Shown here: positions 21,045 through 32,268 of the stretch, one piece after another | How the letters are laid out: the number at the start of each line of letters is the position of its first letter | Position numbering within the stretch: position 1 is the first letter of the stretch | From: Dactylorhiza incarnata | Taxonomy: Eukaryota; Streptophyta; Magnoliopsida; Asparagales; Orchidaceae | DNA length: 64,000 nt | Assembly (NCBI GenBank): GCA_033032865.1 | Contig: JAWHQI010000005.1 | Coordinates: 13,106,001 to 13,170,000, forward strand | Direction of reading: 5' to 3' | Program-made: the position numbers and the translations under genes | The notes under the pieces: model-generated | What the model saw: only the letters and a program-made list of their open reading frames with translations | The model's database searches: none | Told to the model about the DNA's origin: nothing

Positions 21045-21732
21045 GAAGGGAATACCCTTTGATGAAACTAAGTAAAGATGCATGATTGGATCTTTGCTAT
21101 ACCAAACTGCAAGTAGGCCTGATATAATGTTTGCCACATGTGTCTGTGCTACATATCAGGTGAAACCTAAGGAATCTCATCATGTCTTTGTAAAGAGAAT
21201 CCTAAGATACCTAAAGGGTACATCAAATCTTGGCCTATGGTACCCTAGGAACAATGGGTGTGGACTGATAGGATACTCAAATGTAGATTATGCAGGATGC
21301 AAAGAAAATAGGAAAAGTACCTCAGGAACATGCCAATTCCTTGGAGGAAGACTGATCTCTTGGAGCAGCAAGAAGCAGACAAGTGTAGCAATCTCCACAG
21401 CAGAATCAGAATACATTTCTGCTGGGAGTTGTTGCGTTCAACTGCTATGGATCCAACATCAACTTGAATACTATAATCTAAAGATGACCAAAATACCCAT
21501 GCTTTGTGACTCTTCCAGTGCAATCTCAATTGCTAAGAACCCTGTCTCACACAGCAAGACTAAGCACATTAAGATCAGGTATCACTTCATTAGGGAGCAT
21601 GTGGAGAATGAAGATATCATCCTTGAGTTTGTTCCTACAAACAAACAAGTGTCTGATATATTCACAAAGCCCCTAAATGAAGCTAAGTTTAACTTCTTCA
21701 AATTCCAATTAGGAATGTTAAACTTAGAGTAA
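21045..21732 (+). pseudogene. R3 RNase H and pol C-terminus
   Basis: From 21,082 the frame gives [19 protein letters not shown], then LIGYSNVDYAGCKENRKSTS, STAESEYISAG and LCDSSSAISIAKNPVSHSKT. These are the standard copia RNase H blocks, with the first active Asp of the usual DADWAG motif here in SNVDYAG (the DxD spacing is altered). The C-terminal FTKPLNEAKFNFFKFQLGML is the normal pol end. A frame break at about 21,044-21,081 separates it from RT. Confidence 0.9.
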
Positions 21733-22188
21733 ATTTCAACTTACTGCTCACTAATCTCCCTACATATGATAGTAAGAAGAACTTGCAGGACAAGTGCCGA
21801 GACAACCTGGTAATAAAAGCCTACAAAATATCAAACAATGGTCACGACGAGACAAATAATTGTCTCAACGACATGAACATCTCTTACGACGACAACAAAA
21901 AGATCGTCGACAAACAGCATCTGCAAGGCCTATAATGAAAAAGTCATAAAGGGGGAGAAAAGAATAACCTGGGAAGAGAGAAGAGAAGATGCATCACATG
22001 ATGTATCACATCAAGGGGGGAGTAAAGAAAAAGATGTGCATCACATCAAGGGGGAGCTACCAGCTCAAGAAGATGCAAAAGCTAAGGGAATGGTAACTAT
22101 ATTAACATCTAATGCATAAACTAACATTTTAGTACTCAATGCAAGTAATTTTGAATTGGGGTTCTGACTTCTTCAAATAGGGGGAGAT
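21733..22188 (+). other. R3 3' untranslated region and polypurine tracts
   Basis: No gene is present. The stretch holds CGACGA-type words (21,840-21,915) and four purine-rich tracts: 21,945-21,961, 22,011-22,027, 22,046-22,056 and CAAATAGGGGGAGAT at 22,174-22,188. The last abuts the 3' LTR and is the plus-strand primer. Exactly the same 15 bases border the 3' LTRs of R4 and R6. Confidence 0.8.
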
Positions 22189-22308
22189 TGTTTGGAATCT
22201 TTCCCTCATGATTCCTGATTTGGAGAAGTCACCAATTCAAGAGAACTTCACTATGTATTTGATTATCTTCTTAGCTTTATCATCTCAATAGAAGACAAGT
22301 TCATAGAA
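22189..22308 (+). repeat. R3 3' LTR, first 120 bp, cut by R4
   Basis: It starts TGTTTGGAATC and matches 14,681-14,800 of the 5' LTR. It is interrupted after tagaa (22,304-22,308), the left target duplication of R4, exactly at the start of the U3 word array. Confidence 0.93.
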
Positions 22309-23768
22309 TGAAAGTGGAGGTTAGATCTTAAGTTAATCTAGAGGGGGGGGGGGTGAATAGAGTATTAAAAACTTTTCCTTAGTTTTTATAGAGGAATTAA
22401 AATAGTGTTATATATATATATATATGTGTAAGCAGTGTGAGATAAATATATAAGCAGAAAAATTGAATAAATAAAAGCACACAGCACAGCACAAAGAAAT
22501 AAACACACACAGAAGACACAAGGAATTTATAGTGGTTCCCCAATAAATCTGGGTAGTCCACTCTTCTAACACCCTTGGTAGGAGTCCACTAGGAAGGTTG
22601 ATCAGGTGCCCTAACACCAAGGTGATTTTGATCAGGTGTCCACACACCAGAGAGTTTTGATCAGGTGCTCAAAACCAACTAGATTCTTTGATCAGGTGTC
22701 TTGCCACCAAGGGGTTACACTTTTGAAGGGAGTATTAACCCTGTACAAGAGAGGTAAGAAAGAGGTTATAGTGTTCTTCTCTGTCAAGATGCTGAGAGAG
22801 GACTCTAGTGGACTTGTTGTAAAGCTCCCCCTGTCTGATTGAAGTATTTGACAGATGATGGAGAAGCTTTCTCTTGAAGACACAAATCTTCTGTAGCAGA
22901 TTGATCTGGAAGAAAAGATTCTTCAGATTCCTTGTTGCTCTTTTAGAAGACTTGAACTTGCAGCAGATATCTGAGTGATTGCTCTTTGAAGAAGATGTTC
23001 TCAGACAAGTGGTGATTGCTGCTTGGGGAAGAAGAAGACTGATAATGTTTTTGCTGAGTGTTCTTCTCTTTTTCTTTCTCTATCCTTGTTTATGTTCTCT
23101 TTCTGTATTCTGTAAGAATATATTTGAATTCTGTCGAGAGCTGAGACAATAATGTCTGTCTTGATATATTCTCTTTTTGGAAATAGAATAATCAGCCTTG
23201 AATCCTTTCTTGGAATAACAACAAAAACCAAACGACTTTGGCAGGTCCTTTAATTCCTTAGCGGTGTAATATTCCTTTGCATTAATTGTCAACAGCTATT
23301 TCTGTCTTGGAAAAGGGAAAGAAAGAATATAATAACTGAATATAATATTCCTACTTATCTAACTTGAATATGTCCAAATATATTTGAATAGATTCGTTAA
23401 TGTCGTTGATCTGTGTTCAGAGAACTGATATTTAAGGTTTTAATTGATCTGGAATCAATATTTGTCGATCTGAGCCTTAATAATGAATTTGTCGAGCACT
23501 GGCAGGAATTCGTCGAGCGCTGCTCAGAGAATGTCGAATGCTGGCTGGAAATCTGTCGAGCGCTGGCAGGAATTCGTCGAGCGCTGGCAGCCATCTGTCG
23601 AGCGTCGATAGCCATTTGTCGAATGCTGGGAACTTAACTTTTTTCCTTAAGTTCTAGCTAATCTATCAGCCTAAAGACTTGACCCTTAAACTAAACAATG
23701 GGGTCAACTTGATCCTAGTTCAACATATAGTGATCCTAGCCCAAATCAGTAATAGGGTTTTTCCAACA
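22309..23768 (-). repeat. R4 3' LTR
   Basis: A complete LTR of 1,460 bp, ending on the plus strand in TTCCAACA. It contains the G-run with GTGAATAG near 22,345 that is shared by R4, R5 and R6 LTRs, a segment of repeated GATCAGGTG words (22,598-22,700), and the GTCGA word array (23,398-23,630). Short ORFs here are not genes. Confidence 0.93.
23398..23630. promoter_or_regulatory. U3 GTCGA word array, R4 3' LTR
   Basis: About nine copies of GTCGAGCGCTGGCAG-like words with AATTCGTCGAG variants. In element orientation it lies about 140-370 bp from the LTR edge, just before an AT-rich TATA candidate (CAAATATATTT region near 23,367-23,380). The 5' LTR copy is at 30,293-30,522. A weaker set of GTCGA words recurs inside the element at 26,875-27,020. 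Confidence 0.68.
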
Positions 23769-23783
23769 ATCTCCCCCTATTTG
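23769..23783 (-). other. R4 polypurine tract
   Basis: The minus strand reads CAAATAGGGGGAGAT directly before the 3' LTR, identical to the tracts of R3 and R6. Confidence 0.9.
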
Positions 23784-23963
23784 GGTTAGGATACTATTTG
23801 ACAATCAATCAATTAAATACAATAGAAAAATTAAAAGCAGGGCAAAAAATATATATCTGACAGAGTGTAAATCCCTTTCAGCAGATAGAATAAATCATAG
23901 TGCTTTGAGTTTAGAAATGTTACAACAAAAATGTTAAAAAGACACAATAAAGTCTGAACCTTT

Positions 23964-26695
23964 TCATTGATTTGCTGAGGGAGGCTTGAAAATGATTTTT
24001 CTGTTAGGATCTTCAGATTTCTTCTTACTTAAGTAGAGATCCTGAGCTCCCAGAATGGTTTGAGATTTGCTTTGAATGATAACTGCTTGTGGGTGCTGGA
24101 TCAAGAATTCTTCAGCATTGAAAAGATTCATTGATTTATACTTTTCAAATTCTTTTCTTCTATATTTTGACATAGTTGAATACTGAGAATAATCCTTTCC
24201 TTCAGCTTTAGCTTTATTTATCTGAGCTGTGGCAATTGACTCCTTGAATCTAGTCATCTGTACTATTTCTTCAGCTTCTGTGTCAACAGGAGAATAATAT
24301 ATTTCATCAAGATCAGTGTCCTGTACTGAAGGTTGCTTAAAAGGAATATTTCTTTTTCTGTGCATGGATCCATCAGATATATGATATTTGTATTCTGTAG
24401 AAATATTTCTGGAAGAGCTTGAAGGATGTCCTGAAGACCAAGATCTCTAATGACCACTTGTGCTAGCTGGTCTCCTTGATTGTTGAGGGGTGGACTTCTG
24501 AGATGAGGAAAATAGTGCTGCTGAGCCTGCTGCTGGAGGAGGAGGAGGATGATGGTTATATTTGACTGGTTTGTCAGAATAATAACCAGTCTTCCTCATC
24601 TTCTTTCTTCTTTTATTCTCATTCCTTGAGAACTTCATCCATTGTGGAGTATCTTTGTCAAGAGTAATGTTATGAAGAATATAGTAAGGGATATCACTAT
24701 CCGGGCTGGGAGGCTTGGGGATAGCCTTTGACTTATCTTTTCTTTTCTTTCTCTTCTTTGATAATGTACCATCAGAATCACTTTCATTATCATCCTCATT
24801 AGAATCAGAAGACTGAATTGGATCATCATATAAGTCATTGATCAATTTAAGAGCTTTGATCATTTGCTCTTCAGCTTCAAAAGCTTCATCTTCTGCTTTC
24901 CAAATTTCATCAAAATCTGGAATTGGTGATTCATCAAAGATAAAAGTTGGGACATCAAAACTATTGATAACTTTCTCTGAAATTTCAACTGATTCATTTG
25001 CATGACTTTGAATTGGAACTGAAACAGGAACTGGATTTGCAATTTGAACTGCAAAACTGCTGATAATCTCTTTCAGCAAAACTTTATCTATTGGAGCACT
25101 GTATGGAACAATTGCTCTAGAATAATCTTGGTATTTTGCAGATTAGAGGAAATAAAATTGAACTTAGACAGTAAAGAAATAATATCTAGGGAGGGATGAA
25201 TATAGATATTATTTATCTCTTCTATGACTGGGATTGCAGATACTTCAACCAAATCAAACATATCTAAATCAGGAATTTGAACTGTATCTTCAACAAAAAC
25301 TGTGGCCTCTGAAACTGGAGCTTCTGGAGGTTCTTCATAAGGCATCTCCCCCTGCCTAGCTTTAGGGGAACCTGAATCTAGTCCCCTAGAAGAAGGGACA
25401 TAAAGAGAGGAAGGAATTGAAGATATTTTGGAAGATAGTTCAGAAATTGCTGTAACAATTGGAGCAAGTTTTGCATCCAAGGTGGAGTCAAGATTAGAAA
25501 GAATGTGATGCACTGGAGAAAGTTTTGCATCCAGGATTTGATCTATCTTAGGAAGGATGTGATCAAGAAGCTGATCAGCAACAGATTGGAAATGTAGAAA
25601 TAGAAATTCAGGTTGATGGGATGAAGAGGATTGAGAAGTAGATGGAATGGAAGTTGGTACAAAGATGTTTGAGACATTTGCATGTTGTTGAGGGATGTCT
25701 GAATGAATAGGGCAAGAATGATGGATGGGTGACTGATGGTCATCATGCATGGGAGATGGAGATGGAGAAGTGTAAGGAGATAGAAGAGTAAATGAAGGAG
25801 GTGGATTGTCATCAATTGGTGTAGGAGAATTTCGAGGTGGAGTTTGTGCAGGGGAGAAATGCTGAGGTGGAGATGGGAGAGGAGGAGAAGAAACAAGAGG
25901 AGAAGCTTCTGGAAGGGTTGAGGGAGTGACTTGTTCAGTCCTGGTGCCTTCAGAAGTTTTCTTTTGTGCAACTGCTCCTGGGTTCTACTTGGGAAACACC
26001 CTGTCCCATTTAACAAAGAGAGCTGAGGTCAGCTTCTTGCTAGCATTTATGGTTACCTTGGGAGAGACCAGAAGGTCTTGGTGCCTTTCCTGCAATACAA
26101 TACCTATGATTCTTCCAAAACATACACTATCCTTAGATGTCTTCTTCTTAATCAACTCAAACAGTAGTGATCCCCAGTTAACTTTCTTCCTTTCCATTAA
26201 GACCACCATCAACAGGAATTGGTGCCTTTTAATATAGTCATGACCTGTTGTCTTCCCTAACAACACATTTCCAACAATATCAGATAAAAACTTATATTCC
26301 AAATACAAGTTTTTCTTGAGCAGATGATTAGGATTTCCAGAGGAATGACCCATTTTAATCAAAGCTTCCTCATATTCATCAGAACTTATCTCTATATCAT
26401 CATCACCATTCACAAAACCAAAAACTTCAGATAAGATAGTTGAGGAAAGAGAGACCTGATGTCCCGAGATTGTTCCAGTTATGCTCTCATCTTCTGGATT
26501 AACCGTGTAAGCCCATTCTTTAATTTCTGTTGTATGCAACTTTATCCTCGAGCTCATGAACTTCTTCAACTGTTGCTCTTCAAAAAGTTGAAGAATATCC
26601 TTGAAGACTTGGTCGGATTGTGCAAAAGATTCCATGTCGATGTCAAACTCGGCATCGAACTTGATCGAGTAGAGCGTGGCTTGAGAGATCGCCAT
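23964..26695 (-). pseudogene. R4 extra ORF downstream of pol (plant transposon protein-like)
   Basis: The likely ATG is at 26,693-26,695 (MAISQATLYSIKF). The first 235 residues are a helical domain with VSLSSTILSEVFGFVNGDDD, FLSDIVGNVLLGKTTGHDYI and LLMVVLMERKKVNWG. These resemble the putative plant transposon protein domain found as an accessory in plant retroelements. A TAG near 25,985 interrupts the frame, which then continues through a Pro/Ser/His-rich part and repeated helical segments (KIDQILDAKLSPV). A shift near 25,090-25,140 leads to an acidic part with a basic KKRKKRKDKSK patch, and a stop near 24,447 precedes the C-terminal 130 codons. No signal peptide or clear membrane segment is seen, so Env function is not supported. 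Joined length would be about 900 residues. Confidence 0.82.
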
Positions 26696-26784
26696 CTGTA
26701 CCTTCAAGAGAGAAAGATCAAGTGCAGAGGGGAACTGGAGGGAAACGATTTCTGTAGGCGCGATCAATTAAGAAATAAATTAGA

Positions 26785-27025
26785 GATTATATAGATCGGA
26801 GAAGGGGGCACATTTGTGGAGCGGCGTTTGGCAAAAACCTAATAAAAGCAGAAGTCTAAAAGGCTTTAGGTCTCCGTCTGACGCCGTTCGACAAAAATAT
26901 CTTTTCCGTCGACCACCGTTCGACAGGTGAAATTTTCTTTATCGATTCTGAAGATAAAAGGTTTCGTCGAACGTCGTTCGACAAATAATACAAATTCGTC
27001 GTACTCTGTTCGACGAATTTAGGGG
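26785..27025 (-). promoter_or_regulatory. Internal promoter-like region of R4 extra ORF
   Basis: In minus orientation a cluster of GTCGAA, TTCGAC and CGACGAATT words (27,020-26,875) is followed by CTATATAATC (26,785-26,794) and, 90 bp later, by the ATG of the extra ORF. AATTCGTCG is shared exactly with the U3 word array of the R4 LTRs. The word cluster overlaps the tail of the pol frame. Promoter activity is inferred. Confidence 0.6.
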
Positions 27026-27250
27026 ATAAATAGAAATGTTAATTTTTTTAACTGATGAGTCTCCATCTATCATTCCTATTTGATTTATAAAGAAGATATG
27101 CTTCTTTTCATCCAATGGCTTGGGGAAAATGTCAGCTCTTTGTAAATCAGTAGAAATAAATTGTAAGCAAATTTTATTTTTATCCACATTATCCCTAAGG
27201 AAGTGGTGCCTAATTTCTATGTGTTTAGTCCTACTATGGAGAACTGGATT
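26939..27250 (-). pseudogene. R4 RNase H C-terminus
   Basis: After a stop at about 27,250 (following NTSAISIA) the same protein continues as KHIEIRHHFLRDNVDKNKIC and the normal pol end DIFPKPLDEKKHIFFINQIG. The true stop is uncertain because codons beyond about 27,050 run into the word-rich promoter-like region. Confidence 0.85.
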
Positions 27251-28486
27251 TTATGCTATAGATATTGCACTAGTATTGTCACAAAATATAGTTGAATTAT
27301 TTAAGTTGACACCATAGTCTAGGAGCTGATTTTGTATCCACAACATCTGTGAGCAGCTACTGCCTATAGCTATATATTCAGCTTCAGCTGTTGATGTAGA
27401 CACAGATGTTTGTTTCTTACAAAACCAAGACACAAGCCAATCACCAAGAAACTGACAAGTTCCTGATGTGCTTTTCCTGTCTACTCTGCATCCAGCATAA
27501 TCTGAATCTGAGAATCCAGTTAATTCAAATTCAGATGTTGTTGGATACCAAAGTCCTAGATTAGGGCAACCCTTTATATATCTCAAAATCCTTTTTAATA
27601 AAATTATATGAGATTCTTTGGGGTTAACTTGAAACCTACCACAAATACAGGAAGCAAACATTATGTCAGGCCTACTTGCTATTAAATAAAGTAGTGAGCC
27701 AATAATTGCTCTATATACTTTTGAATCAACAGGTTTCCCTGATTCATCATTATCAACAACAACATTTGAGGGCATGGGTGTTTTCATGGTGGAAGAATCA
27801 CACATACCAAATCTTTTCACTAATTCCTTAGCATACTTAGATTGGGATATGAAGATTCCATTTGGAGTTTGCTTCACTCGAAGACCAAGGAGGTACGATA
27901 ACTCACCCATACTACTCATTTTAAATTTAGATTGCATTAGATTAGAGAATCTTTTGCACAAATTTGAATCAATAGAACCAAAAATAATATCATCTACATA
28001 TATTTGAACTAGCAAAGTTTTATTTTTATGTATCCTGAAAAATAGGGTTTTATCTACTATGCCCCTACAGAAATTGTTTTCCAATAGAAAACTAGCTAAA
28101 GTCTCATACCATGCTCTAGAAGCTTGTTTGAGACCATAAAGAGCTTTCTTAAGCTTAAATACAAAAGAGGGTTGAGTTGGAGAGATGAAACCTGGTGGTT
28201 GTTCCACATATACTTCTTCTTTGATTTCTCCATTTAAGAAATCACTCTTTACATCCATTTGATATACCTTGAACTTTTTATATGCAGTTAATGCAAGAAA
28301 AATTCTGATTGCTTCAAGTCTTGCAACATGAGCAAAGGTCTGAACATAATCAATCCCTTCTTCCTGTGAATATCCTTGGGCTACCAGTCTTGCTTTATTT
28401 CTTACAATGTTGCCTTGTTCAACTAGCTTGTTCCTGAAGACCCATTTGGTGCCAATCACTGGATGGTCTTTTGGTCTAGGAACCAA
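27251..28486 (-). CDS. R4 reverse transcriptase and RNase H
   Basis: A 411-codon open stretch. It begins [20 protein letters not shown] and passes [47 protein letters not shown] and YVDDIIFGS, the intact RT catalytic box. Then come [40 protein letters not shown] and RNase H with [20 protein letters not shown] and [11 protein letters not shown]. Stops lie on both sides: near 28,500, just after the QEELN segment, and near 27,250. The RT core itself is the best preserved among the copia elements here. Confidence 0.93.
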   Translation of the reverse strand: MVPRPKDHPVIGTKWVFRNKLVEQGNIVRNKARLVAQGYSQEEGIDYVQTFAHVARLEAIRIFLALTAYKKFKVYQMDVKSDFLNGEIKEEVYVEQPPGFISPTQPSFVFKLKKALYGLKQASRAWYETLASFLLENNFCRGIVDKTLFFRIHKNKTLLVQIYVDDIIFGSIDSNLCKRFSNLMQSKFKMSSMGELSYLLGLRVKQTPNGIFISQSKYAKELVKRFGMCDSSTMKTPMPSNVVVDNDESGKPVDSKVYRAIIGSLLYLIASRPDIMFASCICGRFQVNPKESHIILLKRILRYIKGCPNLGLWYPTTSEFELTGFSDSDYAGCRVDRKSTSGTCQFLGDWLVSWFCKKQTSVSTSTAEAEYIAIGSSCSQMLWIQNQLLDYGVNLNNSTIFCDNTSAISIA

Positions 28487-28510
28487 ATCCCATACTTTGT
28501 TTGTCTCAAA

Positions 28511-29376
28511 CTAATTGAGTTCCTCTTGCATAGCAATGATCCAGTTGGGATCTTGTTCTGCATCTTGTAGAGATTGAGGTTCAATCTGAGAGAGAAAACA
28601 TGTGTGCATCATGTTTTGATTTACTTGATTCCTTGTTTGCACACCTGCTGAAATATCACCAATCACTTGTGATATTGGATGATTTCTAACTGTGATGTGG
28701 TCAATAGTTGGAGTGGGTTCAGCAATAATTTCCACTTGGGGAATTTGTTCAGCTGCTATATCCTGTGGAGGATGATCTGATGTTAACTGTTCTGAACTTT
28801 CAGCAAAATCTGGGAGATTTTCTTCTTCACTCTCTTCAGCATTCTGCTGTTCAGGGTTCAGAATTCCTTCTTTATGTAGAGCTAATTGATCTAGCTGCTC
28901 ACATAATATAGGTACCTGCAGATTTTCTATGGTAGAAAGAATCTTCTCCTTGTAAAATATGTTAGTTTCATCAAAAGAAACATGCATAGATTCTTCTATT
29001 TTAAGAGAAGATTTATTATAGATCCTATATGCTTTACTGAAAAGTGAATAACCTAAGAAAATTCCTTCATCTGATTTTGGTTCAAATTTCCTAAGGTATT
29101 TCTTATCATTATTGTGAATGAAACATCTACAGCCAAATGCTCTAAAATAGTTAACTTTAGGTTTCTTCTTTTTAAGTAGTTCATAAGGAGTCTTTCCCTT
29201 AAGTTTGTGTATCAAACTTCTATTCAGAACATAATTTGTTGTGCTAACTGCCTCTGCCCAAAAAGATAGGGGCAAATTAGCATATGCAAGCAATGTTCTT
29301 GCTGATTCAATTAGAGTTCTATTTTTCCTTCCAACTACCTCATTTTGTTGAGGAGTTCTAGGAGCACAAAGAAATT
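28511..29376 (-). pseudogene. R4 integrase C-terminal half and linker
   Basis: Starting at the deletion junction (29,376), the frame reads PRTPQQNEVVGRKNRTLIES, where the position of the catalytic Glu (ERKN in relatives) is Gly. It continues as LPLSFWAEAVSTTNYVLNRS and FRAFGCRCFIHNNDKKYLRK, then an acidic linker with ISQVIGDISAGVQTRNQVNQ. It ends QEELN at a stop before RT. The catalytic half of integrase, including both Asp, has been deleted. Confidence 0.9.
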
Positions 29377-30658
29377 AGCACAAAGAAATAAACACACACA
29401 AAAGACACAAGGAATTTATAGTGGTTCCCCAATAAATCTGGGTAGTCCACTCTTCTACCACCCTTGGTAGGAGTCCACTAGGAGGGTTGATCAGGTTCCC
29501 TAACACCAAGGAGATTTTGATCAGGTGTCCACACACCAGAGAGCTTTTAATCAGGTGTTCAAAACCAACAAGATTTTTTGATCAGGTGTCTTGCCACCAA
29601 GGGGTTACACTTTTGAAGGGAGTATTAACCCTGTACAAGAGAGGTGAGAAAGAGGTTATAGTGTTCTTCTCTGTCAAGATGCTGAGAGAAGACTCTAGTG
29701 GACTTGTTGTAAAGCTCCCCCTGTCTGATTGAAGTATTTGACAGATGATGGAGAAGCTTTCTCTTGAAGACACAAATCTTTTGTAGCAGATTGATCTAGA
29801 AGAAAAGGTTCTTCAGATTCCTTGTTGCTCTTTTAGAAGACTTGAACTTGCAGCAGATATCTGAGTGATTGATCTTTGAAGAAGATGTTCTCAGACAAGT
29901 GGTGATTGCTGCTTGAGGAAGAAGAAGACTGAGAATGTTTTTGCTGAGTGTTCTTCTCTTTTTTCTTTCTCTATCCTTGTATATGTTCTCTTTCTGTATT
30001 CTGTAAGAAAATATTTGAATTATGTCGAGAGCTGAGACAATAATGTCTGTCTTGATATCTTCTATTTTTTGAAATAGAATAATCAGCCTTTAATCCTTTC
30101 TTGGAATAACAACAAAAACCCAATGACTTTGGCAGGTCCCTTAATTCCTTCGCCGTGTAATATTCCTTTGCATTAATTGTCAATGGCTATTTCTGTCTTG
30201 GAAAAAGGAAAGAAAGAATATAATAACTGAATATAATATTCTTACTTATCTGACTTGAATATGTCCAAATATATTTGAATAGATCCATTAAAGTCGTCGA
30301 TCTGTGTTCAGAGAACTGATATTTAAGGTTTTAATTGATCTGGAATCAATATTTGTCGATCTGAGCCTTAATAAAGAATTTGTCGAGCGCTGGCAGGAAT
30401 TCGTCGAGCGCTGCTCAGAGAATGTCGAACGCTGTCTCGAAATCTGTCGAGCGCTGGCAGGAATTCGTCGAGCGTTGGCAGCCATCTGTCGAGCGCCGAA
30501 AGCCATTTGTTGAACGCTGGGAACTTAACTTTTTCCTTAAGTTCTAGATAATCTATCAGCCTAAAGACTTGACCCTTAAACTATACAATGGGGTCAACTT
30601 GATCCTAGTTCAACATATAGTGATCCTAGCCCAAATCAGTAATAGGGTTGTTCCAACA
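29377..30658 (-). repeat. R4 5' LTR, truncated
   Basis: 1,282 bp matching 22,488-23,768 of the 3' LTR. The part equivalent to 22,309-22,487 (the LTR end that borders the primer site) is missing. AGCACAAAGAAAT occurs on both sides of the junction (29,363-29,375 and 29,377-29,389), indicating a repair-type deletion. Confidence 0.93.
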
Positions 30659-32268
30659 TAGAATGTCGAGCTGACGCATATCGTCGAAAAGAACTGACAA
30701 ATATCATCGAAAAGAAGCCTTGACGTCGATAAGGCTAAGTCAGAATGAATGTTGTTGAAAAGGCAAAGGGAAGGTCAGTGTCGAAGATATCATTGAAAAG
30801 AAGTTGTGCCGTCAATAAGACTGAACAAGACAGGTATCGTCGTAAAGAAGCCTTATCATTGTAGAGGCTTAAGTAAGACTGATGACAACTATATCGTTGA
30901 AAAGAAGACGTGACATCGAGAACTCTGAGGATGCAATTATGAAGATGAGCAGTTGCTGAAGAACAGTCTGTCGACATGATATCAAACATATCGTCGAGAA
31001 GATACAGTTGTTACAATGATATCGAGCAATCAAGAAGATTACGCCGACATAAGTTAGATGACTTCATGTTGTCTTAAGCTCAAGTGCAGAAGAGATGTCT
31101 AGTGTCGTCGATATATTATCCTTGTCGTCGTAACAATGGAAATATCGTTGAGATAATTTGAAAAGACAACAGACGCGCTGTCAGCAATTAATGTCGCTGC
31201 ATGATTGTCCAATCAGTGCGTGCTCTTAGCATGGGCATTTGTCATAATAGGACATCATAGGAGACCGTTAAGCGGCATCTCAGTCCTATAAAAGGGAACA
31301 GTGGATGCACTAAACTCACTCTCGAACTGAGGAACGAAAAAGAATCCTGCTGAGCATTTTGAATACAACAGTACAAGCTGCGGTGAAAAAGAAAGGAAGA
31401 AGGGAAGAAAAAAATGATCATCTTATGTTCTTCAAGTAGCATTCAAGTCTCATCGACTGCTAAGAATCGTTCAAAACGGAAGCCAGTCAACATCAGGCAA
31501 AGCAGGAAAACTTGAAGAAGATATGTGCCATTCAGATTCAAAATCAGAAGCATCTTCTTCAAGAAAAGAAGCCGATCTCCACCAGGCAGTAGAACATATT
31601 GTAAATCTTTCTTGTAAGGCTTGCGGGCCAAAACTGTAGATCTGGTTTTAGATCTGAGGTTCGAGCGTGAGGGCTTGAGATCTGTGAGGCTTAAGGGCTA
31701 GGGCAGAGGACTAGCAGGTCCAAATGTGTCGAGCTTGCGGGCTCGGGTGCAGTGAAGGGGCTTGCGGGACTATGATGCAGGAAAGACTTGCAGGTATGTG
31801 CTATTTAAGGCTTGAGGGCCTGAGTGTCGAGCTTGTGGGCTCGGGTGCAATGAAGGGGCTTGCGGGCCTAGGTTGTAGGCAAGACTTGTGGGTCTGTACT
31901 GTGTAGGGCTTGAGGGCTTGAGGGCCTGAGTGTCGAGCTTGCGGGCTTGGGTGTAGTGAAGGGGCTTGCGGGCCTAGGCTGCAGGGACTTGCGGGTCCGA
32001 GTTGTAAGACATTTGGGTCGGAGATATTGGCGGAGTTTTCCGAGCCTAGCACACTACTGGGTAGGCGCAGAGGGACAAAGGACTACTCAAGTCACCCGGT
32101 CTTGAGGAACCTCTATAAATCTTGTGTTGTGTGTGTGCTGAGATTTTATGTATTCTTCTATGCAGTGCTTCCATTAAACTCATTACTTGTAAAATATTTA
32201 AAACAACCATAATCACCTAACCCCCCCCCCCCCCCCCCCTCCCTTTGGTGATTGTTCTATAACCCACA
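30659..32268 (+). repeat. R3 3' LTR, remaining part
   Basis: After the duplicated tagaa, this matches the 5' LTR from about 14,796 to its end. TCGTCGA-type words occupy 30,664-31,175, a TATA box is at 31,286-31,295, GGCTTGCGGGCC-type repeats follow, and a long poly-C run lies at about 32,219-32,242. It ends ACCCACA, followed by the TSD gacat (32,269-32,273). Confidence 0.93.

Larger units (their letters stand above)
22309..30658 (-). mobile_element. R4: SIRE/Maximus-like element with extra ORF, internally deleted
   Basis: It lies in the R3 3' LTR with a perfect TSD tagaa (22,304-22,308 and 30,659-30,663). On the minus strand the order is truncated 5' LTR, part of integrase, RT, RNase H, internal promoter-like region, extra ORF, polypurine tract and 3' LTR. 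The 5' LTR end, primer site, gag, protease and half of integrase have been removed by a deletion closing at 29,376/29,377. RT has an intact YVDD box but the gene has stops. It cannot be autonomous. Confidence 0.95.
14681..32268 (+). mobile_element. R3: SIRE/Maximus-like Ty1/copia element, split by R4
   Basis: The plus-strand order is LTR, initiator-Met primer site, gag, protease, integrase, RT, RNase H, polypurine tract, LTR. Its TSD gacat is perfect at 14,676-14,680 and 32,269-32,273. It landed in the gag gene of R1. The 3' LTR is split after 120 bp by R4. Without R4 the element is about 9.2 kb. Gag has an in-frame stop and ends SIWVP, the RT active site is changed, and integrase and RNase H are frameshifted, so it is not autonomous. 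No env-like extra ORF follows pol. Confidence 0.95.

Noticed and set aside
23964..26695. Env-like glycoprotein, as expected after pol in SIRE elements
   Set aside because: No signal peptide, membrane segment or glycoprotein-like layout. The N-terminal domain fits an accessory transposon protein better.
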